A DNA stretch of 64,000 nt from Acetobacter orientalis (GCF_000963965.1 NZ_BAMX01000022.1:98001-162000), one strand, 5' to 3'; positions 46,254 through 56,697 are shown, counted from the first letter of the stretch. The notes: generated from the letters alone by a model not told the origin. Made by a program: numbers and translations.

Positions 46254-47510
46254 TTAGCTCCATGCGTGAAGCGGCGGAAATGTACCGTTAAGATAGTAAT
46301 CTCCTACTATTGCATATTTCCACCGAACAGGATCGTGTAATGTATGGGTTCGGGCGTTGCGCCAGTAGCGATCCAGATTATAGCGTGTGTCTGTCGCGGC
46401 GGTGCCCGCAAGTTCAAACAATTTGTTTGTGGCGTCTAATGCTAATTCTGTTGTGAAAATTTTTGCCTCAGCTGTTGCAATCTGGGCTGCCGCGACAGAG
46501 GTAGGTGTAGGGCGCGCAACGGCTGTATCAATTGTCTGCCCTGCTACATCCAGTAAGGCACGGCATGCGCTGAGGCGGGCGAACAAACCGCCCAAAATAT
46601 GGCGTGTGTAAGGGTCTTCGTATGCATGATCCTGATGGCTATCTATCCATGCGCGTGTGCGGGTTTTTACAAAAGAGATAGTGTCTTCAAGAGCTCCCTG
46701 GGCTATCCCGCCATCAATACTGGCCTGAATAAACTGCGAGATTGCACTATCTGGGCGAGGATTTTCAGGAAGGTAGGCTTTCCATGCAGGGAGTACCCGC
46801 GTCAGTGGCACTCTCACATTTTCAAGAAGAACCGTGCCGCTGCCTGTTTGGCGCTGACCAAAGGCTGACCAGTCATTTAATACTGTCAGTCCTTGTGTAT
46901 CTCGGTCTGCTATGGCTAGCCAGGCTACTCCCTGATCATCAACGGCTACAATCGGCACCAAATCTGCTGCCAACGCACCGGTGCAGTAATATTTTTTACC
47001 GGTTATGATGACATGCTCTCCCTCCCGCACAAGTTGTGTCTTGAGATCGGTTAGTGTCTTGTTCCCGCGTTCAGAAAAAGCATTTCCGCAACGTTTTCCT
47101 TCAAGAATGAGGCCAAATAATTCCTCTTTCTGACTGTCGGTGCCGCATGAAGTAATGACAGCAACCGCAGCCCAGTGGTTTTGGGCTATCTGTGCCAAAG
47201 CGCCGTCTGCCGCAGCAATTGTTTGCACCACCTTGCCGAGTGTGGAGTAGGACACGCCTGCACCGCCATGGGAGCGCGGTACTGTAATGCCCCAAAGGCC
47301 GGAGGTAGAATACAAATCCAGCTCTTCAAGTGGGAACACATTAGATTGCTCCCTTGCAGCAGCATTTTGTTTCAGGTGGACGGCTAAATCCTGCGCGATA
47401 CGCAGAGCATCTGCATCAGTTTCTATGCGAGCTGTTGGTATAGCGCGGGGCCAGAGCGGTGGTGGAACGGGTAAGCCTGAACCCACAATAAACGGATTAG
47501 ATAAAGACAT
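46254..47510 (-). CDS. sfnB: SfnB-family sulfur acquisition oxidoreductase
   Basis: A 418-residue flavin enzyme of the acyl-CoA dehydrogenase fold. It best fits SfnB among the four copies: WGITVPRSHGGAGVSY, AFSERGNKT, GKKYYCTGALAADLVPIVA, GQRQTGSGT, and the C-terminal LDRYWRNARTHTLHDPVRWK with DYYLNGTFPP. SfnB is linked to dimethylsulfone and other organosulfur use in Pseudomonas. It is the last gene of a five-gene minus-strand operon (53052 to 46254) and starts 16 nt after the stop of a DszA-like monooxygenase. Confidence 0.92.
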   Translation of the reverse strand: MSLSNPFIVGSGLPVPPPLWPRAIPTARIETDADALRIAQDLAVHLKQNAAAREQSNVFPLEELDLYSTSGLWGITVPRSHGGAGVSYSTLGKVVQTIAAADGALAQIAQNHWAAVAVITSCGTDSQKEELFGLILEGKRCGNAFSERGNKTLTDLKTQLVREGEHVIITGKKYYCTGALAADLVPIVAVDDQGVAWLAIADRDTQGLTVLNDWSAFGQRQTGSGTVLLENVRVPLTRVLPAWKAYLPENPRPDSAISQFIQASIDGGIAQGALEDTISFVKTRTRAWIDSHQDHAYEDPYTRHILGGLFARLSACRALLDVAGQTIDTAVARPTPTSVAAAQIATAEAKIFTTELALDATNKLFELAGTAATDTRYNLDRYWRNARTHTLHDPVRWKYAIVGDYYLNGTFPPLHAWS

Positions 47511-47526
47511 AACAGAACACCTGATA

Positions 47527-48909
47527 TTATTGGGCTGAAGCTAAAGAGGAGGGTAAGTGAGTTTTTCGGGCAGCATGAGTGGCAGGAAGATGGTCTCCTG
47601 CTCCAAAAAGCTTGTTTCGAAGCGTTCCGGGTTGATACGCGAGCTTATAAAGACCACGTCGTTGGAGTTCGGGTACAATGAGATCGACAATATCTTCAAA
47701 TGTTTCTGGCGCGACGGCATAAGCCAGATTGAAACCATCAACACCGGTTTGATCGATCCATTGCTCCATTTGATCGACAATTTGCGTTGGGCTGCCGACA
47801 AATGTGACCCCCATACCACCAATGGCTGCATGGCGTGCCAGTTCACCTACAGTCCAGATTTTGTCTGGGTTCATGACTGTCAGAGAATCAATGGCGGAAT
47901 GAATGGCATCATTTCGGATATGACGTATGGGGTCTGTTAGTTTGTATGTAGAAAAATCGATACCAGTCCACCCGGACAGCAGAGTAAGCGCTCCCTCTTC
48001 ACTAATGTAGCTTTGGTAGTCATGATATTTCGCGAAAGCTTCTTCCTCCGTGGGGGCTGTAATAATAGTGAGGAGAGAGAAAACCAGTGGCGTATTCTTT
48101 GGTCTGCCAGCCTGCTGTGCCTCTGCCCGAAGAGAACGAACAGTTTTGGCTACAGTGTCCTGCGAAGGGCCAGCCACAAACACACACTCAGCATGTGTTG
48201 CCGCAAATTGTTGACCGCGTGCCGATGCACCAGCTTGGAAAAGAACAGGAGTGCGTTGGGGAGAGGGTTCAGCAAGGTGGATGGCATCTAATGAGAAAAA
48301 AGGGCCATCATGCTGAATACGGTGAACTTTTGAGGGATCGGTAAAAATGCCTCGTTGTTTGTCACGTAAAACGGCGTCTTGATCCCAGCTTTTTTCCCAA
48401 AGTTTATAGACAACGTCCATATAATCATCAGCGATGGCGTAACGCTGGTCATGTTTGGTTTGTACCTGGTGGCCAGTGCTTTTGGCTGCACTGTTCAGGT
48501 AGCCTGTTACAATGTTCCAGCCAATCCGTCCTTCCGTCAGGTGATCGAGCGTGGACATACGCCGCGCAAATGGAAAAGGGTGCTCGTAAGATAAGGTTGC
48601 CGTAAGGCCAAAGCCAAGATGCTCTGTAACGCTTGCCATAGCAGAGAGTAGCATGGCGGGGTCATTGACCGGAATTTGAGCGCCGTTGCGCAAAGCGGCA
48701 TCTGGGCTTTGGCCATAGACATCATAAACGCCCAGAACATCAGCAAGAAAGAGGGCGTCAAACAATCCGCGTTCTAATGTGCGAGCAAGATCCGTCCAAT
48801 ATCGGAGTGAGCGATACTCTGCGGATCGGTCACGGGGGTGCCGCCATAGCCCGCTGGCTTGATGAGAGACGCAGTTCATATCAAAAGCATTTAGGCGTAT
48901 TTCGGTCAT
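47527..48909 (-). CDS. NtaA/SnaA/DszA-family FMNH2-dependent monooxygenase, copy 1
   Basis: Luciferase-like monooxygenase of 460 residues. The start FDMNCVSHQASGLWRHPRDR, LERGLFDALFLADVLGVYD, and HLTEGRIGWNIVTGYLNSAAK are diagnostic of the NtaA/SnaA/DszA group, which oxygenates sulfones, nitrilotriacetate or similar substrates with reduced FMN. The TIM-barrel continues through LFQAGASARGQQFAATHAE. It stands between the FAD/NAD(P)-binding protein (123 nt away) and sfnB (16 nt). A carbon-sulfur bond cleavage is likely from context; substrate unknown. Confidence 0.92.
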   Translation of the reverse strand: MTEIRLNAFDMNCVSHQASGLWRHPRDRSAEYRSLRYWTDLARTLERGLFDALFLADVLGVYDVYGQSPDAALRNGAQIPVNDPAMLLSAMASVTEHLGFGLTATLSYEHPFPFARRMSTLDHLTEGRIGWNIVTGYLNSAAKSTGHQVQTKHDQRYAIADDYMDVVYKLWEKSWDQDAVLRDKQRGIFTDPSKVHRIQHDGPFFSLDAIHLAEPSPQRTPVLFQAGASARGQQFAATHAECVFVAGPSQDTVAKTVRSLRAEAQQAGRPKNTPLVFSLLTIITAPTEEEAFAKYHDYQSYISEEGALTLLSGWTGIDFSTYKLTDPIRHIRNDAIHSAIDSLTVMNPDKIWTVGELARHAAIGGMGVTFVGSPTQIVDQMEQWIDQTGVDGFNLAYAVAPETFEDIVDLIVPELQRRGLYKLAYQPGTLRNKLFGAGDHLPATHAARKTHLPSSLASAQ

Positions 48910-49032
48910 TTCCGTCTTTCTTGTTCAGTTGAAACTGAGAGAGATATTGTCAAACACACCGAAGTTACCGCCGGGTCGCATGACAGAATGAAACAGCTCG
49001 TTCATGCAATGTCTGGAAGAAAAAATGGGATA

Positions 49033-50463
49033 TCAGGAGGCAATAATGGTGTTGTCTGGTGCGGTTATGGCGGCTTGTGCGCGAATGGTACAAGCAAGCT
49101 TTTCAGCGTATAGGGTGACTTCTGGCAGTCCCATCAGTTCACCAAAACGCCCGCGAGCTAAAGGCCCTGCAACGAAGAGGGATATATCTTTTCGGGAACC
49201 AACCTGTGCGTTTCCATCTGCTGAGACATGTAAGCCCAGTGCAGAGGAATCCATTTCGATATACCCTTCTTTTACAAGGGATTTTAAGAAGGGTTGTGAA
49301 CTCAGGATATTGATGTGGGCTGGGCCAGTTGTAGATATAATGGCATCTACAATCTGATTTTCTATCTGCCCACAGCGAGTGCGCAGTGTAACCTGAAAGG
49401 TTTTCCCTTCTTTCTCAACTGTGAGAACACGGGCAGCCTTAATTCGAAGAATACCCTTTTGAATAGCCATATTAACAATATTTTCGGTAGGCGGAGAAAT
49501 GCGGAAGCGATGCGTATCCCAGAATGGACGTAAGTGACGAATAAGCCGACGCCGTTCGGTTTGACCAAGATGTTCCCAAATTTGGGGGGCCTGCTCGCGA
49601 ACACGATCCAGAAACGCCTGCCAAGGCGTATCCGGATTATCAGCAATGATTTGACGTATTCGTTGCAGAAGCTCTTTGGCGCTAACGGCAGGAGGAGATA
49701 AAAAATCTCCTGTCGCTGTAACAGGTGTTGGGCTATGCCCTTTTGATCTTTGGCCCCGTCGGGAAATGGCGAGAATAGGTGCGTTGTGCTTGTTGGCGAT
49801 TAGACTGGCAACCGTATCTGCCATGCTTAAACCTGTACCAATAATCAGAACCCTGTCTTCTGGTTTAATGCTCGTGAGAGCGTCAGATTTCCAAGGGTCA
49901 TCTATTAATATAGGATATGTTTTAGCAGACAGAGGCACTTCAAAAGATACAAGTTGCTTGGGGAGTTGTGGTGCAGGGTGACTGGTTGCGATAACAAGTG
50001 TATCGGCTTCAAAAGTTTCCCCTCCCGAAGTTGTTAGTATCCATTTTCCAGTTGGTAATTTTTGTACATCCGTGACCAGACTAGGGATATGCGTTAGGAG
50101 GTGGGCCTCCAGTAAGGGGGCAAGCTTGGTGGCTACATAGTGCCCAAAAACCTTGCGGGCTGGATAGATCTGGCCATCAGGTCGGTGAGCGCCTTTGTCC
50201 TCACGACTTGCGCTGGTTGCAGCCAGCCATTCCAGAAAATCAAGAGGGTGTTTTGTATCAATGCTCATGCGGCTGGCGGGAACATTGATACGATGATTGG
50301 GATCTTCTGCACTATAAGCGACACCGCTGCCCAAAAGAGCGCGAGGTTCAAAAATGAGAACGCTCAGCGGGACAGTCGGCTTCTTTAGGAGATGCCACGC
50401 GAGTGCGGCACCACTGAAGCCACCGCCGATAATAGCGACAATGTTGGAGCGCTGGGTCGTCAT
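49033..50463 (-). CDS. FAD/NAD(P)-binding oxidoreductase
   Basis: A 476-residue flavoprotein with an N-terminal dinucleotide fold (IIGGGFSGAALAWHLL) and a second one (VLIIGTGLSMADTVASLI, about residue 180), of the NAD_binding_9 (YdhS-like) group. RINVPASRMSID and the C-terminal FVAGPLARGRFGELMGLPEV are typical of this family, found in organosulfur and nitrogen scavenging clusters. It starts 2 nt after ssuD, so co-translated. It might feed electrons to the monooxygenases or act as a monooxygenase itself; the family has no settled function that I know. Confidence 0.85.
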   Translation of the reverse strand: MTTQRSNIVAIIGGGFSGAALAWHLLKKPTVPLSVLIFEPRALLGSGVAYSAEDPNHRINVPASRMSIDTKHPLDFLEWLAATSASREDKGAHRPDGQIYPARKVFGHYVATKLAPLLEAHLLTHIPSLVTDVQKLPTGKWILTTSGGETFEADTLVIATSHPAPQLPKQLVSFEVPLSAKTYPILIDDPWKSDALTSIKPEDRVLIIGTGLSMADTVASLIANKHNAPILAISRRGQRSKGHSPTPVTATGDFLSPPAVSAKELLQRIRQIIADNPDTPWQAFLDRVREQAPQIWEHLGQTERRRLIRHLRPFWDTHRFRISPPTENIVNMAIQKGILRIKAARVLTVEKEGKTFQVTLRTRCGQIENQIVDAIISTTGPAHINILSSQPFLKSLVKEGYIEMDSSALGLHVSADGNAQVGSRKDISLFVAGPLARGRFGELMGLPEVTLYAEKLACTIRAQAAITAPDNTIIAS

Positions 50464-50465
50464 AA

Positions 50466-51632
50466 TCAGGCTGCGTGCGAACCGGGGCGATGATCACCAG
50501 CAATGGTTTCACCAAAGGGCCCCATGTTGTTTAGGTTAGATGTTGCCCGGATTGGGTGTGCTGTGGGCAGAAGCGGTAGAACGAGTTCTCCAAACTGATA
50601 AGCTTCTTCCAGATGTGGATAGCCAGAGAAAATAAAGGTATCTATACCCAGTCGACGATATTCATCGATACGCTCGGCAACAGTGTCAGGGTCGCCTACC
50701 AGAGCGGTTCCCGCACCGCCACGTACCAAGCCTACCCCGGCCCATAAATTGGGGCTGATTTCCAGTTTATCTCGTTTTCCACCATGCAGTGCGCTCATTC
50801 GGGCTTGGCCTACGGAATCCATACGAGCGAAAACTTTTTGCGCTTTTGAGATTGTTTCATCACTCAGATGGCTAATAAGCCGATCAGCTTCTTGCCACGC
50901 TTCACGCTCAGTTTCTCTCACAATGACATGGAGGCGAATGCCAAAAGAGACCTCACGGCCTTGTTTTTCAGCAAGGTGACGTACTTTGCTTATCTTTTCT
51001 GCGACTAATGCCGGTGGTTCACCCCATGTCAGGTATTTATCAATATGCTTGGCCGCCACATTCGCTCCGGCTTCAGACGAGCCACCAAAATAGAGAGGCG
51101 GGCCATTGTTCTGAAAAGAGGGAAACAGAACGTGGCCATCGTCTATTTTAAAGTGCTTTCCTGCGTAATTTACATGCTCGCCACGCAAAAGAGCTCGGTA
51201 AATATCGAGAAATTCGTCTGTAATTTCATACCGTGTTGTGTGGTCAGCAAAAAAACCGTCACCAGCGTTTTCTGCCGGATCTCCCCCGGTGACAATATTG
51301 ATTAATAAACGCCCTTCCGAGAAGCGGTCTAGTGTTGCGGTCATCCGTGCGGCAAGTGTTGGGGAGAGCAGCCCTGGCCTTACTGCAATAAGATAGCGCA
51401 GTTGTTTTGTAATAGGGGCGAGAGCTGAGGCCACGACCCAACTATCTTCACAACTGCGGCCGGTTGGGATTAGTACCCCATAATACCCAAGAGTGTCTGC
51501 TGCTTTTGCTACCTGCTGTAGGTAGGGTAGATCTACTGGACGCCCGCCTTTCTGGGTGCCGAGATAACGGCTGTCACCATGTGTTGGCAGAAACCAGAGA
51601 ACATTGATTTTATCAGGAATGGAAAAAGACAT
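50466..51632 (-). CDS. ssuD: FMNH2-dependent alkanesulfonate monooxygenase
   Basis: Cleaves alkanesulfonates to aldehyde and sulfite with FMNH2 and oxygen. The 388-residue luciferase-like protein shows the SsuD pattern: [57 protein letters not shown] and the C-terminal [21 protein letters not shown]. It is 1 nt after a DszA-like gene and 2 nt before the FAD protein. No ssuE lies in this operon; the separate flavin reductase (27026) or the nitroreductase may supply FMNH2. Confidence 0.95.
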   Translation of the reverse strand: MSFSIPDKINVLWFLPTHGDSRYLGTQKGGRPVDLPYLQQVAKAADTLGYYGVLIPTGRSCEDSWVVASALAPITKQLRYLIAVRPGLLSPTLAARMTATLDRFSEGRLLINIVTGGDPAENAGDGFFADHTTRYEITDEFLDIYRALLRGEHVNYAGKHFKIDDGHVLFPSFQNNGPPLYFGGSSEAGANVAAKHIDKYLTWGEPPALVAEKISKVRHLAEKQGREVSFGIRLHVIVRETEREAWQEADRLISHLSDETISKAQKVFARMDSVGQARMSALHGGKRDKLEISPNLWAGVGLVRGGAGTALVGDPDTVAERIDEYRRLGIDTFIFSGYPHLEEAYQFGELVLPLLPTAHPIRATSNLNNMGPFGETIAGDHRPGSHAA

Positions 51633-51633
51633 G

Positions 51634-53052
51634 TCAGGACGCCTTGGAAAGGGGCAAGGAAGAAAAAAGCGGGGCTGCTGGCACTGTTAGATTTTGTGAA
51701 TCTCGGTAGCGCGCGGCAAAATGGGATGCTGGCAGACGTGCTTGTCCGGGTTCGAAAAGGCGCTCACGCAGGGTTTCGCCCGGCGTGTAAGCCGTACGGT
51801 ACCGGCCACGCTGCTGAAGTTCAGGCACAACGAGGGAAATAAAATCCTTTGCTGTATCAAAGGAATGATACTGCCGTAGGTTGATGCCATCGATGCCATC
51901 AACGTCCAGCCAAGTCTCGATATGATTGGCAACAGTTGTAGGAGAGCCGACGGCAAAGAAGCGGCCTTCATCAAACGAAGCAATCTGTTTCAGCGCGCTG
52001 CCAATGGTTTGATCGGGGCGGAAGCGACGGCCCATGTTGCCAAAACTCTGGCCCTCTCGGAGCAGCACATCTCCTATGCGCTCGTTTACATCATAGCGGC
52101 GCAGGTCAATTTCAGCCTGAGCGTGAACCAGCGCCCCTTCTACACTGTAGTAGCTGCGGTAGTGTTCCAGCTTTTTGGCGGCAAGAGCATCTGTTTCATC
52201 AACAATAATACCTGCCATGACAATGAAGCGAATATCGTTAGCATTGCGCCCATGGGCAACGGCTCGTTCGCGTGTTTTGGCAATGTTGGTGCGTACCTCT
52301 TCAGTTGTACGGCCACCAATAAACACGACCTCTGCATGACGTGCGGCAAATTCTAACCCTGCTGGTGACCCAGTTGCCTGAAATAGCAAAGGCGTTCTTT
52401 GGCGGGATGGTTCTACAAGATGCGGTCCTGCAACGCGAAAATGGGCCCCCGCATGGTTAATGGCCCTTACAGCCGAAGGGTTTGTATAAATGCCTGCAGC
52501 AGCATCTTTCAGAACGGCGTTGTCATCCCAACTGCCTTCCCACAGTTTGTACAGGACATCCATATATTCGTCTGCAATGACATAGCGGTCATCATGCGGG
52601 ATTTCGTCGTCCAGACCGAAATTTTGCGCGGCACTTCTTAAATAGGAGGTGACAATATTCCAGCCCACCCGCCCTTGTGTGAGTAAATCAAGCGTGCCCA
52701 TGCGACGCGCGAAGGCGAAAGGGGGCTCATACGTTGTAGAAAACGTGACACCAAAGCCGATATTTTTGGTGACAGCAGCCATGGCAGGAACGAGCAAAAG
52801 CGGGTCAAGATTGGGGATTTGTACAGCTTCCCGCAGGGCTGCATCATTGCTTTCTCCAAACCGGTCATAAGTGCCGATGACATCAGCTAGAAAAATAGCA
52901 TCAAACAGACCCGCCTCGGCCAGTTTGGCAGTGTCGAGCCAATGCTCCATTTCACTATAACGATGGCGATTATTACCCGGTACCCGCCACATGCCATGCA
53001 CGATGTGGCTGACGCAGGCCATTTCAAACAGATTTACGTGTAACTGCTTCAT
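51634..53052 (-). CDS. NtaA/SnaA/DszA-family FMNH2-dependent monooxygenase, copy 2
   Basis: Luciferase-like enzyme of 472 residues, paralogue of the product of 47527-48909: [58 protein letters not shown] and [20 protein letters not shown]. First gene of the operon that continues with ssuD, the FAD protein, the other DszA-like gene and sfnB. The longest frame opens with a TTG (53064); the ATG at 53052 gives the family-type N-terminus and was chosen. Substrate is probably a sulfone or sulfonate. Confidence 0.92.
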   Translation of the reverse strand: MKQLHVNLFEMACVSHIVHGMWRVPGNNRHRYSEMEHWLDTAKLAEAGLFDAIFLADVIGTYDRFGESNDAALREAVQIPNLDPLLLVPAMAAVTKNIGFGVTFSTTYEPPFAFARRMGTLDLLTQGRVGWNIVTSYLRSAAQNFGLDDEIPHDDRYVIADEYMDVLYKLWEGSWDDNAVLKDAAAGIYTNPSAVRAINHAGAHFRVAGPHLVEPSRQRTPLLFQATGSPAGLEFAARHAEVVFIGGRTTEEVRTNIAKTRERAVAHGRNANDIRFIVMAGIIVDETDALAAKKLEHYRSYYSVEGALVHAQAEIDLRRYDVNERIGDVLLREGQSFGNMGRRFRPDQTIGSALKQIASFDEGRFFAVGSPTTVANHIETWLDVDGIDGINLRQYHSFDTAKDFISLVVPELQQRGRYRTAYTPGETLRERLFEPGQARLPASHFAARYRDSQNLTVPAAPLFSSLPLSKAS

Positions 53053-53589
53053 AGTTTGGCTCAAGCTGGAGTGTGGTGCGGGCGAAAAGAGGAGGGGGGG
53101 AAGGCAAGAAAATGAAACACCGCAGACTCCTCAAACAACCATTAATTATAGTTTATGCATGATAACAACAATTTGGTATCGTGAGTCAATTATATAAACG
53201 ATAAAAAAGTTATATGAAAAAATATCTCTTCATGATGTTAAAATTTGGCCTTATGGCGGTTCGTGCGGGTTGAGTGAGCGTTTAAAGCTTTCACCTAAAG
53301 AGGTATGGGGTCATGACGGTGAACCTGACAGACGAATGTTCCCGTGAGATTATCTGGTCAGGCTTGCGTATGTTGTCGTGGCCAGTGCCGTTATCAGGCT
53401 AATGCGCTGGAACCGAAAAAACACCGCACAGGAAACGATGCTCTTTGTTTACGGCTCTGTTCAGGAAAGCGGGCACTGCGTTGTACAATTCTTGCAGCGT
53501 TGACTGCCCGTTACGCCATTCCCAGATGGTTCGTCTTGCGACGAACACACCCGGTCAGCGCTATTTGCGCTTAAAATGCGACTATGGTG
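53053..53589. other. Intergenic region between the monooxygenase operon and a TonB receptor
   Basis: 537 nt without an intact gene. 53150-53240 is AT-rich with ACGATAAAAAA and TATATAAACGA and is probably the monooxygenase operon promoter. At about 53490-53592 (plus strand) a frame reads DCPLRHSQMVRLATNTPGQR then YLRLKCD, which resembles the zinc-finger N-terminus of IS1-type InsA proteins with one Cys lost; it may be a transposase scrap. No start codon or continuation supports more. Confidence 0.4.
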
Positions 53590-55965
53590 TTAGTTGAAAC
53601 CAATATCGACGCCTGCGAAAACACCGAACCCGTCGCCGGGCATCTCAGCAGCAGCATCTCCGTTGGTTGCGGTGTAGACGGGAACCACGCCCATTGCGTA
53701 ATGTTTGTTAGCAAGGTTATGGAGCTGTAGATAAACGCGACGGCTTTTCTTCGGCCAGAGGTAGCCGAGTGTATAACTGTAGATATGATATGGTGCGGTT
53801 TTTGCCTTGTTGTCGTAAGATGCGGTGATCGAAGATGCGGCCTCGACGTCAAAGGTCGTATAGAAACCATTTTTAAAGTCTGCATGCACCTCGCCCTGAT
53901 AATAATGTACGGGCACACCAGGAAGACGATTGTGACCGAAAACCGCGTCGTGATTGTAGTGAAAATCGGAGTAGGTGTAGGATTGCATGTAGGTGATGTC
54001 GCCGCCGTTCCATTTATAGAGCGTGCCGGTTACTCCGGCCTCCACGCCCTGATGGGTCGTACGAGAGGCATTGCTGAAAACGGCGCTGTTATATAGCTGG
54101 GACACCGGCGTTACGACTTGTAGGAGTTCGTTGTGTACGGCGGAATGGTAATATGACAGGCTCCAGTGTTGACCGCGCCAGGTTCCTTCTGTACCGACCT
54201 CAAAGGTTGTTGCTGTTTGGGGCTCAAGTTTCTGCCAACCTTCGGTCATGCCCGTAGCAGGGCCCGTAGTGTAACGCGAGCCGGAAAGAAACTGCCAATC
54301 CTGTGCAGATTGGACGCTACGGCTTACATTGCCATACAGCCGAATGTCTGGCGTGATTTGATAGCGGAACCCGCCACGCGGTGCGAAGTTGAGCGGGTGA
54401 GTGCTAAAGTGATTAACAACCGGGTAGCGAACGGAACCAGAACGTGGATCGTAGCTCAGCGCACCACCTGCGGTCAGCCAGAAATTCTTGAATATCTCGG
54501 TGTTGTTGCTGACATGGAAGACAGTGCTGCTGCCGCCAAGCTTCTGCCGGTTCAGGAGCGTGCCTAAGGGAATAGTGGGGTATGCGGCAGCCCTACGGAC
54601 GACGTTATAAAACTGGCTTCCTGGCAAATCACCCGTGGCGTAGACACCGAGAGTCGTGTCGCTTTTATGGTCGAATATTTTATCATTCCGAAGATAACGC
54701 ACAACGCCGCTTAGGTAGAAGTTGTCGTAAATCGAGGCCGTATTTCCCAATTGATGATTCATTGGTGCGTCGATATAGGTCGCGCCGATCATAAGGCGTG
54801 AGTTATCGTCAATGCGGATTGTTGTACGGTTACCGAAATACTTTGTTCCAGGCTCGATTGTGTAAGTACCCCACGTGTTATAGGGAGCCTGAGCCTGTTT
54901 AGGATTTTCCCTAATCTGGGCACGGGTCAAATAATACGGGTTGCCTTCGTAGGTTTGGCGGTAACGAAAGAAGAAGCGTGTATCAACAGAATCGTTAAAC
55001 CGGTAGCCATAGTTAAAGTTTATGCCAAACGCGGTGGATTTTGTCTGCTCCTGATAGCCGGAGCGATAGGAGTTGGTTACACTAATATAGTAATCAGATT
55101 TCCCGAATACATGCCCAGAGGAAAGCTGTTCTTTGACATAACCGAAGCTACCTGCCTCCACACGTCCTTGAAAGGTCTTGGCATCGTAGCCGGTAAAGGT
55201 GTGATAGTTGATCAGGCCGCCAAGTTGAAGCGATCCTCGGTCGAACCCGTTTCCGCCGCGTAGAATTTCTGTGTAGTTGGTACCTAGTGGCTCCAAGAGT
55301 TCATTGAATGAGCCAATGGGTGTGGTTGCTGGCAGATCATCGAAGAGAACGATAATCCCTGCGCGCGTTGCATTTGAGCCAACCTGAAGACCAGACCCAC
55401 GGATAGACAGGCGAATATCGTCTGACCCTGCCGGAGCTTGCGCATAGACACCCGGCTGATAACTGAGCAGGTCTGCTGCTGTGGCGTTACGTTGTTTGAG
55501 CACCATTTTTGAATCGACGACGCTTGTCCCTCCAGGAATAGAGAGAAGCCGCGCGGCTGCACGCCGGATAGGCGGCACATGTGTGCCTTTAACGTTCACC
55601 TCTTCCGCATCTGTTGCCCGGGCTCCGCCATGATACATTCCTTCCATCTCGTCATGTTCGGCAGGTTTTGCTGTGGCATTTGCCGAGCCAGCCTGTGTCT
55701 TAGCGGGGTGAGGGTGGTGATGGAGCATATCTTCGGGAGACATCCCCTCCATCTCGTCATGTTCGACCGGTTTTGCGATAGTCTTAGTCGCCCCGGTTTG
55801 TTTACCGGTTGTGTGGTGATGGTTGTGGAGTGAATGCTCGTAAGACGCATCCTGAGCATAGGCGCTGCGGAAGCTTTCGAGATCTGCCGTCAATAGGATA
55901 AGAGCGACAGCATATCTCTTTCGGCGCCTTGAAAAATGTAACATTACGCGCGTGTAGTCAGACAT
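53590..55965 (-). CDS. TonB-dependent receptor with His-rich plug extension, copy 2
   Basis: Outer-membrane importer of 791 residues from the ATG at 55965, which has GGAG 8 nt upstream; the frame is open 57 codons further but that part lacks signal-peptide character. A signal sequence (RRRKRYAVALILLTADLESF, cleavage near AYAQ) is followed by a His/Met/Glu-rich linker of about 90 residues. This contains two imperfect repeats built on AKPxEHDEMEGM and HHHPHP. The plug (RLLSIPGGTSVVDSKMV, QPGVYAQAPAGSDDIRLSIR) and barrel closely follow those of the receptor at 32391-34700. It ends next to the monooxygenase operon, whose substrate it may import. The linker could bind copper, zinc or nickel. Confidence 0.92.
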   Translation of the reverse strand: MSDYTRVMLHFSRRRKRYAVALILLTADLESFRSAYAQDASYEHSLHNHHHTTGKQTGATKTIAKPVEHDEMEGMSPEDMLHHHPHPAKTQAGSANATAKPAEHDEMEGMYHGGARATDAEEVNVKGTHVPPIRRAAARLLSIPGGTSVVDSKMVLKQRNATAADLLSYQPGVYAQAPAGSDDIRLSIRGSGLQVGSNATRAGIIVLFDDLPATTPIGSFNELLEPLGTNYTEILRGGNGFDRGSLQLGGLINYHTFTGYDAKTFQGRVEAGSFGYVKEQLSSGHVFGKSDYYISVTNSYRSGYQEQTKSTAFGINFNYGYRFNDSVDTRFFFRYRQTYEGNPYYLTRAQIRENPKQAQAPYNTWGTYTIEPGTKYFGNRTTIRIDDNSRLMIGATYIDAPMNHQLGNTASIYDNFYLSGVVRYLRNDKIFDHKSDTTLGVYATGDLPGSQFYNVVRRAAAYPTIPLGTLLNRQKLGGSSTVFHVSNNTEIFKNFWLTAGGALSYDPRSGSVRYPVVNHFSTHPLNFAPRGGFRYQITPDIRLYGNVSRSVQSAQDWQFLSGSRYTTGPATGMTEGWQKLEPQTATTFEVGTEGTWRGQHWSLSYYHSAVHNELLQVVTPVSQLYNSAVFSNASRTTHQGVEAGVTGTLYKWNGGDITYMQSYTYSDFHYNHDAVFGHNRLPGVPVHYYQGEVHADFKNGFYTTFDVEAASSITASYDNKAKTAPYHIYSYTLGYLWPKKSRRVYLQLHNLANKHYAMGVVPVYTATNGDAAAEMPGDGFGVFAGVDIGFN

Positions 55966-56697
55966 AAAGAGAGCTCCAGAAAAGACAGTATGTTTTTGCG
56001 TTGTTTTGAGGTGCGAATTGCATCTCGCGTCAGTCTTAATGCTCGAACGAAAATGGCCGCGTTTGAGGTTGTATTCGCTCGGCAATTGCGTATTTCTATT
56101 GCGATGGATTGGCTGCGTATGTTCTTCCACTGCCATTTTGTGGCAGGTAAACCCACCTTCAGTGTCCCGCTAACACTCAAAGCCCGATATAAAGAGAGGT
56201 TTAGAGTACTAGCGCTTTCTGGTTACCATGACGGCATAGCTGTATCGGGTGTGGAAGAGTTACTCACGCACAAAGAGTGTCTTTACGACATCGTTCCAAG
56301 GCGTTGCTGGCCACACTAAAAAAGCGGAGGGCGATGTCGATGGAAATGCTCGCCACAGTCATCTCGATTGCCGGAATGCCTGTTGCAGCCGTCGCCTTGA
56401 CCTGAGGGCCAATCGTTTCGAATCCAAATAGGCTGCCCCTATAATGCCCAACAGTGTGAGGCGTAGGCAGAATGGATGACTTCTTGAATCTCGTTTTTAG
56501 AAAAAGTGTTTTATGAGGTATGGTTTCCATTCCAGTCGCTTCTTCTACGAAATTTTTAAGTTATTTTCTTCTAACGAATCCATTAGCACATTTTTTGGTG
56601 CGTAAATATTATTTTTTATCGTATATTTTGGTGGAATATTTTCATAACTTTCCATATGGTGTTCTGTGATATTCGCTGCACAGGTTAAAAAGAGATC
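55966..56697. other. Intergenic region between TonB receptor and ABC transporter
   Basis: 732 nt. Frames of up to 109 codons occur on both strands (55990-56319 plus, 56264-56530 minus) but none has a recognisable domain or a convincing start; 55990-56450 is GC-richer and could be a decayed gene. The last 180 nt are AT-rich and hold the recurrent box (56623-56637) and ACGATAAAAAA on the minus strand beside it. Confidence 0.4.
56623..56637 (-). promoter_or_regulatory. Recurrent box ATTCCACCAAAATAT upstream of ABC transporter
   Basis: On the minus strand this differs by one base from the box upstream of the peroxiredoxin. It lies 60 nt before the start of the substrate-binding protein gene. Extended by one flanking base pair it reads TATT-N9-AATA-like inverted ends (ATATT-N7-AATAT), the T-N11-A plan of LysR sites. 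Confidence 0.45.

Noticed and set aside
55966..56136. 57-residue N-terminal extension of the receptor at 53590-55965
   Set aside because: Hydrophilic, puts the signal sequence inside the chain, and the ATG at 55965 has a good ribosome site.
55990..56319. 109-codon plus-strand frame upstream of the ABC operon
   Set aside because: No known domain or start signal; Arg/Cys-rich composition is typical of a chance frame.
56264..56530. 88-codon minus-strand frame in the intergenic region
   Set aside because: No recognised domain, no ribosome site; may be part of a decayed gene but cannot be supported.
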